A stretch of DNA of 64,000 nt from Nocardia takedensis NBRC 100417. Its GTDB lineage: Bacteria; Actinomycetota; Actinomycetes; Mycobacteriales; Mycobacteriaceae. Both the position numbers and the translations under genes were made by a program. Positions 1 to 12,000 of this stretch are shown here, piece by piece. The number at the start of each line of letters is the position of its first letter. Position 1 is the stretch's first letter. A model generated the notes under the pieces. It did no database searches. It worked only from the letters and a program-made list of their open reading frames with translations, and was not told where the DNA came from. The stretch is taken from the NCBI RefSeq assembly GCF_000308695.1, contig NZ_BAGG01000057.1, positions 18,818 to 82,817 on the forward strand, written 5' to 3'.

Positions 1-3000
1 GTCCGTCGGTGGTCGCCGGGAGTGCGGCGACGGCGGTTGCCGAGGGTGATCCGGTCGCGGATGACGAGCTTCCGCCGTATTCGGATGGCGTGGTGGGGGT
101 TGTCGGACCGCCGGTGATCGAGAGTGCTCCGCCGAACGATGATCTGCCGCCGTATTCGGAGGGCGCGTCTCGCCCGGGGCGGAATCCTGGTGCGCCGCCG
201 TCCAACCGGTCGACACACGATCAGGCGCCTCTGCCGAGTTATCTGGACAGCGAGGTCGACGAGAATCTCTACGCGGCCCCGGCCGAGATCTTCCCGCCGG
301 GAATGTACGCCCCGGCCGATCGCCGGCGGTTGCGGGAGGTCGAGCACATGCTGCGGCGTCTTCCGCTCCGAAGGAATTGGAATCCCGGGGCGTTCATGGA
401 TCTGGCGCTCGCGGTGACCGGCTCCGACCACAATGTGTTGGCGGCGTTGACGTTGATGTACACCCAGGCCAACGGAGTCCCGGCGGTGGCGAGTCCACGG
501 ATCGGCTCTCCGTCGACGGATCCGGGATTGGGCGATTGGCAGATCGCCGAACGGTGGATGGGCGCGAAGACGATCGACCTCGGGCTACCCAACCGCTCGG
601 ACCATATCCACAACTGGTTGGGGAGGCCGATCAATCAGCTGCTGACCATGCGCGGAATGGGGCAGGGATTGGTCGAGCTCGGGTTTGCCGGACGTGATCC
701 GAGCGGGCGACGGCAGGACGATCCCGGGGGTCCGGCGGTCGGGCGCAGAGCGGTCTATCCGGTGATCGGTGACAGATGGCTCGACTATCGTGGGGCATTA
801 GGCCCTTATCCGCCAGATCTCGTAGAGAGGATTGCTTCCGTCAGGGTCATTCCCTCCTCCATGGAGCACATCGGTTTGGCGAGTACGCATTGGCGTGCGT
901 TGGACGCGGCGTTGTGGTCGGCGATGGAGGGACGTTTCGCGGCGTTCCAGCCCCCCGGGAGTTTCTCGGCGACGACACCGGGCGAGGGTTACGGGCGTCT
1001 GACGGTGCTGCCCGGACCGGGGTTGTTCCGTGATCTCGAATCGGTCAAAGCCGTGATCGCCTCGTTCCAGGGATATCCGAGATTCGCGGTGCGCTACGAA
1101 TTCACCGCGGAGATCGATCGGCTCGACGCATACGTCGTCGGAGTGCGCCGACGACGGCCCTATCCCTTCGTCGTGCCCACGGCGCGGGACATGATCTCGG
1201 ATCAGGAGATCGCGGAGCTGGCCCAGTGGTTCGGCGACCGTTGGACCCGCCCTGCCGGCGAGTGGGCGGGTCAGCAGCTGGCGGTGGCCGGTTGGCGGCT
1301 GGGTGAGCTGGGCGTCGGTTCGGCAGCGGTGGTGTTGTTCGACGGCAGATCACCTTTGGTGCTGCTGCGTCCCCTGTCGGAGGAAGCCGGAGAAGAGTTC
1401 ACCCTCGCCGAAGTATCGGTATGGGATCCGAAGGCGTTGGCGGAACGCCCACTGCTGGAAGTATTGAGCGAGTGGGAGACCGTCGCGGGAGTCGTGCCGG
1501 ACGGTGAGCCGAGTTTCGTGGCCGCCTCGTCGGAAACCTTGCGGACCTCGATCGCGGGCGCGCCCGAACAACGGTGGCTCGCCCGACCCCTGTCCGAACC
1601 CGCCCGGACACCGACCTATCAGCGGCGACGGGACCAGATCGCGGAACGCCTACCTCGTTCGCAGCGGATGGCCGGATTCTTCTCCCGCGTCGGTGACCGG
1701 GTGCGTGGTAGCACAGGAGCAGAGAACGGAGATTTCTCGACCCCGACGCGAGCCGACGAGGCGAACGACGAACGCCTCGCACAACCGCGGGCCGCGGCGC
1801 GTGACTCCGTCCCGGGAGTGGCGGCCGGCGGGAGTGGATTCGTCCTCGGTGAGGTCGACGCCGACGACACCGCGTCGGAGTCGGTCACTCTGGTCGGTTC
1901 GACCCACTCGACCGACGACTCGGACACCCTCATCGGCGAGCCGGACGCGCCGCGACCGCCGCGACGGCCACCCGGCTGGGTTCCGCCGCTGGAGCAGATG
2001 CGCGCCTCGATGATCGCGCCGAGCGCGGTCTTCCCACCCGGGGTGTTCGCACTCGCCGACCCCGCCGCGCAACGCGAGCTCGAGGAGTTGGTCGGCACCC
2101 GCACCTACTGGGATCCACATGTCCGACGCGAGCTGGCTCGGGCGGTCGGCGGCGCGCTGCCCCGGCGTGGCGGGCCGAGCAACAGTCTGCTGTGGTCGCT
2201 GGCGATGATTCCCAGCTGGATGGGCATGCCGATGGCCGCCGGGCCTGCGACCGGGACGTTCCCCGCCGACCCCGCGCTGTCGGGCCGACGGATCTCCGAA
2301 CGTTGGCTGGGAGCCAAGACCGTCGACGCGCGGACCCGACGCGACGGTTCGCCGCGGGACATCGTTTCGCAGATCGCCACGATCGACTACAAGATGATCG
2401 GTATCGGGGCCAGATCCGCCGCCCAGGTCACGGTGAGTTTCCACCGATTCGGACCCGACGGTACGACGGTGCTGCTCGATGACGAGGGTCGACCGGAGAT
2501 CGTCGGCACTCGCCACCTGGCCCTGCTCGTCCCGCCGGGGCCCCGGTCAGGACGCGCGATCTCGCAGTCGGCTTGGGTGGACCGCGAGGGCGGATGGGTC
2601 GAGATCCCCGCCTTGATGCCGTGGGAGTTCGTGGAGCGACTGGCCGCCATCGAGGTCATCCCGGCCACGGCCGAGCAGATCGACAAGGCGCACAGCCATT
2701 GGCGTGACGTCTTCCGGGCCCTGTGGTCGGAGGAAACAGGGGACTTCGTCTCGGCCAAACCGCCGGGGAGTTTCAGTCTGGACGACGGGGGGCCCGCCTA
2801 CGGATACCTGATGGTGATGGCCGGAAACGGGCTGTTCCGTCCGCTGGAGTCCATCGACGCACTCGCCGCGAGTTTCGTGGGCCGTCCACGGTTCGCGGTC
2901 CGCTATGTTCCCGAGTTCGAGATGGGCGCGCCGCGCACCCGGGAATCGCTGATCACCCCCCAGGAGATCGCGGATCTGGCCCGGATGTTCGACACCACCT

Positions 3001-6000
3001 GGGCACCGCCGCCCGGCCCTCCGAATGCGTCGCCCACCCGTCAATTGAGTGAGATCGCGGCTCGGTTCGAGGGTTTCGGGGTCGGCTCGATGGCCGTGGT
3101 GATGTTCGACGGCGGCTCCCCCCTGGCGATGCTGTTCCCCGAGCGGGCCGACTCCGACGCGGCGTTCGCCCCGGAGGAGATCCTGGTCTGGGATCCGGAG
3201 GAGTTCCTCGAGCGGCCGCTGACGGAAGTCACCTCGCTGCCCGAGGGCCGGATCAGCTACATCATGGCCTCGGCGGAGACGATCCGGACTTCCATCGCAG
3301 GCCCCGCCGACACTCGTTCGCCCGCCACCCCGCTTCCGGCGGGTGGGCAGGTCGAACTAGCCCCGGAACGGCCCGACCGCACGGCCCGCATCGCCGAGTT
3401 CTTCACGCGTTCCGGGCGTTCGATGCGTTCGCGGTTCAGGTCCGGGGAGAACGGCGCTCCCGTGCTGCCCGCCGGTCCCGCCACGCCGGAATCGCAGTCT
3501 TCCTCGGTATCCGAGATCACCTCCGCGCACTCCGTGGGTGTGACCTCGAATACCGATGAGGGCGCGCCTGCTCGTCCAAGGCCCGGTCGCCTGCCGTCCC
3601 TGCACACCCCCTCACTCGGCGCCCGCGACTTCGGCGAGGGCAGCCACCACAACGGCACCGCGACCACCGTCCGCGTCGGGTCGCGAACGCTGGAGATCAC
3701 CGTCCCCCCGGACACCGGCGACACCGAGGGCGACAACCGCTACCGCGACGCTCCCGCTCACGACGGCTCGACCGACCTGCCCGCGCAGCGGGAACGGCCC
3801 CGGACCGGGCCCGCTCACCCCGAAACGCTGTGGCTCGACGTCAATTGCGGCGTCCTCGCGCTCGCGCAACTGTCGGCGTTCACGGGGCGGCCGAACGCGC
3901 GGGTGCCGCAGGAGCTGGCCGGGATCGAGGGCATCACGGCGGAAGCGTTGTCGGACGGGGCGGGTGCGCCGCTCCGTCCCTTCCGCGACCACGCCGACAT
4001 CGCCGCGCAACTGAGCCCGCTGGGGCCGGGCGCGGTGGCGCTGGTGGTGGACGTCTACCAGGGTTACACCAACGTCGAGGGGGTGGGCGCGCACGCCTAC
4101 CTGCTGCGCGTCGGCGACGACGGTGACGTCGAGGTGCACGACTGGTCCGATTCCGCCACCCGGGTCTTCCCGCCGAGCGTGCCGCGCGAGCTGGCGGGAA
4201 CCCACGCGGTGCTCTACGACGCGGAGGGCATGCCCGTGTTCACCGTGCCGACGGACGCGGAGAATCTGGCCGCCGTCACCCGGATCGGTGGGCGGCCGCT
4301 CAGCGATCCGGTCCGGGAGTTCGGCGCGCTGCGGCGGGGCGCGGAGGACCTGATCCACGTCATGCCGATCCCGCAGCGCACGATCGACTGGCTGCGCCGT
4401 CACGTCGTGCACGCCGTGGAGACCAGGGACGGCAGATTCGAGGCGGTGCAATGGCTTCAGGAGGTGCGGGAATACAATCCGGACGCCACCCCCGAGCAGA
4501 TCCGCGAGAAGCTGGAAACCCTCGGCGTCGACGACGTTTTCAAGAAAAACGTCGACCGGCTCCTGGCCACCGGCCCGGCCGCGAGGGTCGACCGTTTCGT
4601 GCGGGGAGCGAAACCGGGCGGCCGCGTCGAAGGCGACCGGGACGCGAAATTCCGTGCCGCCGTCGACCGCAAGCTCACCTCCCGACTCACCACCGCCGAG
4701 ATCGACCGTCTGCTCAGCGAATCGGGGATGCCGCTGGCGGTCGAGTACCGGGGCACACCGTTCCCGGTGTTCCTACGTCTGAAACTGCGGGCGCGCGAGA
4801 ACTCCCGGCCGAATCAGGGCCCGGCGGTGAGTACGCAGCGTTGGACCTACGGAATCCTGGAGACGGCCGATTCGGCGGGCAGTCACAGCCTGCGCTCGGC
4901 CGCACTCTCCTACAGCTATCTGCGGGACATGTTCAGCCGCACATTCCTCAACCTGGGCGTGACGCCCTCGCTGAGGGCCACCCACAACGAACTGTCCTCC
5001 GGCGCTTCGGTGTTCGCCACGATCCAGTCGATCATCAAGAAGCGCAGCACCGAGGCCATGGCGGTCCCGCACGACTACGAGATGCAGTGGGAGCTGCGAC
5101 TCAACGACGACGGCGTCGCCGGCGTGCTGGCCGCGGATCTGCCGACGGCCGAGGGCTGGACGCCCATTCCGGAGCCCGCCCCGGACGATCTGGTCGCGTG
5201 GTTCCCGAAATACCTGGACGAGAGCCCCGGACTCCCGAAGGTCGACCCCGACGACGACGCCACCATCCCGCCGCCCTACCATCGCGACCCGGCGGACCCG
5301 ACCCCGCAGTTGTCCCTCGAGCAACTGCCGTTCTACGGTCCGCTCGACTTCCCACACCACGACCGCCTCTTCAGCGATGTGATGGCCTCCTTCGGCGATC
5401 AGGTCGCGCACATCTCGCAGGGTTCGGCGTCGCAGTTGCGGGAGTTCTTCGGCGGCAACTTCCGCGGCAACATCCCGATGATGCACGGCGGTTCGGTGCA
5501 GTCGCCGACTCTCTACACCGCCTCGGGTGACCCGCTGGGGTACTTCCAGATCCAGATCCCGGACTTCCACGGCGGCGAGACCCTCACCGGCCCCACCACC
5601 ACGCCCAACGCCTCCCGGCTGGAATACAACGTGCTGCGGGCGTTGCGCACGATGGCCACCGCCAAGATCTCCAACGCCTTCGGCGGATCGGTGTCGCTGT
5701 CGTTCGGTCTGGGCAAAGGCAAGGCCGACGAGAAGACCGGTTACGCCCCGATCGGCGCGAACCTCACCCCGTTCAAAGCCGGTCTCGCGCACAAACACAG
5801 CCATTCGCTGACCTACGGCGGCCGGGCCTTCACCTCGCGCGCGCTGCGTCTGGTCGCGCACCTGCTGCACACCACGCCGCAGATGGAGGTCCGAGTCACC
5901 TTCGTCCGCCCCGACGGACCGGTCATCGAACCGAAACCGGGCACGCCGCTGGCCCCGAGGGCGTCGGGCGGGCAGCACGGGAAGCGCTACCCGGTCAACA

Positions 6001-9000
6001 TGCTCGTGCCCTCGAAAGCCTCCCTCGGCAGCGCGCCGACGGCCGAGCAGCGCCGCTACCTGCCCCCCGACCTGCTGCACCTGCGACAGCTCGGACTGCT
6101 GACCACCCCGCTGCAGGTCGACATTCCCCAGGACGTGCTCGACGGGATCGAGACCTACATCGCCGACAAGGGTTTCCTCCCGCCCGACACGAAGCATTCG
6201 ACCCTGCTCGACCAGGATTCGACCAAGAACCAGCTCTTGGAGAACTCCCGCAAGCTCGCCCAGATCAAAGCCAGGCTCAATCGGCTGGGCACCGCGGACG
6301 AGATGATCCAGGGCGGCGCGCGCACGGTCTTCGAGAAGTCCAACGGGGTCGACACCGAGCGTGTCACCGTCACCATCAAGGCGCTGCGGGACTACGGGAC
6401 CGAGGACGGCCGCTACGACCCGGACGGCGATCCGAACGCGGGCGTCACCCACGAGTGGATGCTGCCCCAGGTTCAGACGATGAACTATTCGGGCATCATC
6501 CTGGCCGGCGCGGAACGCTCCGAGAGCACCCCGTTCGCCTGGGATGTCGGCGCGGGTTTCGCCTTCACCAATCCGTTCGACGTCGAGGGCGGCCAGGCGC
6601 TGTCGAGTGTCAACGGCTCCTACGACCGGACCGGCAGCACCTCGAACGCCGTCGAGAGCGGCCACAACCACGCCGAGGAGAACTACACCTTCAGCCCCGG
6701 TCCCAAAGCCGCCCAGCCCGGCATCCAGATCTTCGGCGTGCCCACCCGCTACGTCGTGGAGATCGCCTACAGCCACGGTCCGTCCCCCGAATCGATCGAG
6801 GGGAAGGGCAGCTACCACCTGGCGGTGCCGACCTACCTGACCGGCGCGACGCCCGCCGCCGGACCGCCCGCCGAACCGAGTATCCGCGACGACGCGGACA
6901 CCGACCTGACCGAAGTCACCGAACGCCTGGGTCTCGCCGCCACGACCTCGATCGAGAAAGGGGTCGGCAGGCTTCCGCTGGCCGCCGTCGTCGCCGCCCA
7001 CCCGGTCGGCGAGATCCTGCACGAGGCCACCATCGGTCTCATCGCCGATATCGAACGCGAGGCCGCCGAGAGCCTGGACGAACCGCGCGACCCGGTGCCG
7101 GGCGCGTTCCCGGAGTCCTCCGACGAAGTACTTCCCACCCACCGGCCCGAGTCGGAAACCGGTCCGCCCGCGCCGAGCCCGTGGTACTCCGCCGTCAGGG
7201 CGTGGTTCCGGTCGCAGCCGCCACCGACCGAGAGCATCGAACTGCCGGTGCGCGAACCTGTTCCGGCCCCGCCCACCGAGCACCGCGCCGAGGTCCCCGA
7301 CGACGAGCTGTCCGAGATCGACATCACCGACCTCCCGCACCCCGACACGTTCCTGCTGTCCGACTCCGAGTCGGAGCTGTCCGCGCCGAGCACCGAGAGC
7401 GAGCCGCCGCGGGTGCCGGGCGCGTGGCTCGACGACGACTCGGCGCAGGCCGAGGTCGGACCCACCTGGTCCGACCTCGGCAACCGTGCGTGGGCCGGCG
7501 CGGCAGGATTCGGCAAGTGGCTGTGGCGCAACGCGTTCGGTGTGCCGGCGGCGCATCCCACCTCCGGGGTGCAGTCCGCCGTGCACACCGCGTTCTCGCC
7601 GCACCACATGACCTCGTTCGCGCCGTTGATCTTCCGCGACTCCTACAAGTTCGAGAGCGAGATCCCCGGCGGCGTCGCCGGCGCCGACTACAGCGTCGAC
7701 GTGCGCGGCTGGTTCGACAACATCGAATCACTCGGCGCGACACCCATCGACACCGAACACTGGCTCGAAGGCACCAACAGCACCGCGCGCGTGCGGAGCG
7801 AGAACAGCGGCAACCAAGGCGGTCTCACCCTGCACGGCGCCTACGGCGCGGACGCCGATCAGAGCTTCCGGCCCAGCGGCGGCTGGCACGGCGACGACTC
7901 GACCAGCAAGCACGTCACCTCCGCCGACGCCACCGACACCATGCGGGTCACCTCCGACTACGGCGGCAACGTCTACCGGTTCGTGGCCGACGCCCACTAC
8001 CTCGTCACCGTCAAGGTCGGCCTGCGCAACTTCCTCAGCGGACTCGCGCGCGGCAAGCCCTACGGCACCCGCACCCGCGTGATCGACGCGCCGAGACGGC
8101 TCGAGTTCTTCCTCACCGACAACGACCTGCACGACCACCCCGAATACCTGGAACTGGTCCGCAAGCACGCCGAGAGCCGCGGCGAACCCTCACCGGTCCT
8201 TCCCGAGGAACAAGAGCAGAAGGACGGGAAGTGGACGCCGACCGAGCGTCGCCTGCTCCCGGACGCCTACGCGGGCAAGCGCACCGACGACCCGACGACC
8301 GCCAAGGGGTTGCTGTCCTTCGGCGCGGTCACCGAGGTCGTATTCGAGGACGGTCGCGGCGCGCTGGAGAACGCCGCCGTGAACCTGGTGGAGAAGGTCT
8401 CGCCCGGCGCGACCGTCGTCGGCTCGAACAATTACCATCCCGGCGTCGCGACGCTGATCAACGAGCACACCACCAGTTTCGGCGTGCGCAACCTCGCCAA
8501 CGCCGGGTCCGAGGGCAACCACACATTCCATTTCGTCGACCGGACCGGACTGTTCCCGCGCCTGGTCGGCGTCACGTTCACCACCCGCCCGCGCCCCGAC
8601 GCCGACCTGCCCGACGGCCGGACACTGGCGACCCTGGAAGGCAAACAGGTGCCCCGCACCGCCGCCCTGGACAACGTCCACCGCCACATCCGGCCCGACG
8701 GCAACGCCCTGCTGGAACCGGACGCGACCAGCGTCGTCACCAGTCGGTCCAAGGGCAACCAGCTCAGCGTCACCTTGGGCGGGCAGAGCGACGGCCACCG
8801 CCCCGCGGGCACCCTCGCCCTCGAACGCACCGGCGCCCACAGCGACGTCCAGAACTCCACCCGCGACATCAGCGCCTGGCAGCGCAGCAGCGACGCCCAA
8901 TACGAATTCAAGGTCCCCACCGAATACAGCGTCACCGTCGACTGGCGGCCGATGACCGAGACGCTGTCGGCCTACCTGGCCGACAAGGCCGGGGACATGT

Positions 9001-12000
9001 TGATCATGAGCGGGCTCTCGATGGGAGTCATGCACGGGTTGGTTCCGGCGGAACTGCCACCCTCAGGCGACTCCGAGACCTCCAAGGTGAACGCCACTTC
9101 CCATGTGCGACTGCTCGTCTCGGACACCAAACCGCTGCCGACGGCAGGCGTGAGCGCCCCCGAGGTCCCGCGCACCGCACCGGCGATCTTCGGGTTCGAC
9201 CCGTCCGCGACCGAACTGCGCCCCGCCCGGATTCGCGACGGCGCGCCCGAGGGCGAGGACGTCGACCTGGAGGCCGCGACCCACATCGAACCCGCCGACG
9301 AAGTGCCCGCGGACGTGCGCGGACTGCTGGCCCCGGACCCGTGGATTCCCGAACTGCCCTTCGACATCCGCGAATTCGACGGTTCACCACAACTGGCCGC
9401 CGCGCTGCTCGCGGTGGACCCCTCGCTGCACACCAACGACGGCACCCGCTCGGCGGAAGCCACCTACAACCGCCTCGTCACCCTTGTCGCCAGCGGTGCG
9501 CTCACCCCCATGGGACCGCAGTCCACCGCGCCTCTGCTCAACGTCGAACCGTCCGACACCGTGCCCGCCCCGCGCCGACACGCCGCGGAGATCACCGTCG
9601 ACGGCATCCGCCTCAAACTCAGCCTGTATTCGCCACGCCCCGAGGACTCCACCAAGTCGACCGCCATCGACCGCTTCGAGTTCTCCAACGACAGCATGAG
9701 TTCCAGCGAGAGCAAGAGCACCACCGTCGCCCCCACCTTCAGCTACACCGGCCCCCTCACCGACGACGGCAACCACCGCGCGGGCGTCGCGGGCGTCCCG
9801 CTCGCGGGCCACACCGAGACCAAGGGCGCCACCGGCGGCATCGGCAGCGTCCGCCGCAACCTCTGGCGCACCAATGCCCCCACCGACGGCCAACGCCTGC
9901 GCACCGTCGCCCTCGTGGAAGTCCAAGGCCCGAAAGGCACGGTCTGGGTCACCGCCGACATGGTCCTGCGCACCATCGAAACCCCACCCGCGAGCGCGAC
10001 CACCCCCAAACCGGCTGCCCCACCCGAAGATCCGACAGCCAAGCCCGCACCCGAGGACCAGGCAGGATCCGACGGCAAACCGAAACTCGACGGGAAAGCC
10101 GAACCCGAACCCGGTACGGAGGGCGACGCCAAGGGCGAGGCGAAGGTCGAAGCGAAGGCGGGCGACACCGAGGTCAGCGCCGATGTGAAGGTGGACCCCG
10201 AGGCGGAAGCCAAGGCCGAAGCGGCCGCCGATGGTCCCACCGGAACGCAGGCGCGGCAACGGGTTCGGCTGTGGCGTCGGCCCAAGACCGGTGGGGCCGA
10301 GGCCAAAACCTCCGGACCGAAGGGCGGCGATCGTGTGCCGCCGCCGGAACGGCCCCGAGGTGAGCGATCGCCCATCGTGGACGGCGTTCCCGCACCGGCG
10401 GGATTCGTGTGGGAATCCATGCCGCTCGACGGCGACTGCTTCTTCCACGCCGTGGAACGCATCGTCCACGCCGCCCCGTACCGGTCGGAAGCCGAACTCG
10501 ACCAACGGATCACCCGATTGCGCGGCCTGACCGCCGACGAACTGTCCGGTCCCCGGCGCGAGGCGTACTTCGCCCAGTTCCTGAATCTGATGCTCGCCGA
10601 ACGAAACCGCGGAAGGACACTGACCGACGCGGAGCGGCGGGCCCCCGTCTCGCAGTCCGACATCGCCCGCTACAACGCGGCCTTCGACCGCCAGGTGGCG
10701 CAGATCAGAGGGCGCGGCGCCTGGCGGATGGGCGCATTCGACCTGGTCCCCGGCGCCGCCGCGGCCGCACTCACGCAGCAGGGCACGGTCCTGCGCCTCC
10801 ACGATCGCCGAATCCGCCCCGGCGGCTGGACCTTCGGCGAGGACACCACCGCACACCCCGACGGCTCGGTTCTCATCGCCCACGAGCACTACTACTTGGC
10901 CGTCCCCGCGGTGAGCGCCGAGTCCGCCCCGAAAACGACAGCGACACCCGACGGAAGCCGTCGATCCGACGAAGACCCGTCGACCATCGACGGCGATGCG
11001 AAGACCGACGGCACGAAGACCGACGGTGCGGAGCAGGGTGGTGCGAAGACCGACGGCACGAAGACCGACGGTGCGGAGCAGGGTGGTGCGAAGAACGACG
11101 GTGCGAAGAAGGGAGGTGCGAAAGCCGGCGGTGCCAAGGAACGCGCCGCGGACGTGGTGATCGACGGCAGCGCGAAGGTGGACGGTGAATCGAAGGTCGA
11201 CGAGGAGACGAAGGTCCTCGCCTACCCGAAGCCCATTGCCGGCCAGATCGATCGTGCGATCTCGCCGCTGACCGCACGCCCGCGTACTGCCCGTAGGCAG
11301 CCGACGATGGTCCTCGACGTGTCCGTCGACCTCGGGGAGAAGAAGGCTGATCCACGGCCGGGGACGAGCTGGCTGGACCTGTCCGACGACGAGTCGGTCT
11401 CCAGCGCCGACGACCTCGGGACGGACCTCAACGCCGCCCCGCCGCGTGATCCCGCCCGACAGTCGGATCGGGACGACGACACGGCGTTCCAGACGTTCGA
11501 CTCGGCGCGCCCCACCCGATCGGTCCGGTTCGCGGTCGAGGGCGAGGAGGTGCGCCCGACACGGCTCAGGATGGCGGACATCCGGGCGGCGCTCGCCTCG
11601 GACGACACGGAGTCGATCGAGTCCTCGGATTCGGGCGAGCCCGTCGCCGCCGAACAAGCGGAGTCCACGCCGGACCGGCCGAGTTTCCTGACGTTCACGC
11701 CTCGGGACAGTCGGCCGCCTCGGTGGCCGGGCCGGCACGACTTCACCGCCGCGGCGCGAGCCACCCTGTCCGCGAGGGAGATCGCTCGGAGCATCGACCC
11801 GCGTCTGGACCCGCTGACGAGTTCCACGGAATCTTTCGCCGAATCCTTCTTGCTGCCGGCGGCGTTCGCGGAACTTCCGCACGTGCCACCGGCCGAGACG
11901 GCCACGGAATCGACCGAGTCCGCGCCGGTAGCGCAGAGTCTTGCGACGCCGGTTTCCGACGAGACCGATCCGAACGCCGTCACAGCGCACGGGTCCGACA

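Noticed and set aside
9..11. GTG at position 9 as the true start of the giant gene
   Set aside because: The frame is open through the left edge, no ribosome site is visible, and the translation starts in the middle of a Pro-rich linker.
5266..5290. PPPY motif that could bind eukaryotic WW domains
   Set aside because: A single PPxY in a Pro-rich linker of a 5,000-residue protein is expected by chance.
4773..7607. Long minus-strand open frame (over 900 codons) inside the giant gene
   Set aside because: It is antisense to the giant frame, has Arg/Gly/Val-rich low-complexity translation without any domain, and arises from the high GC third-position bias of the real gene. The same applies to long antisense or shifted frames at 6455-10363 and 9384-12482.
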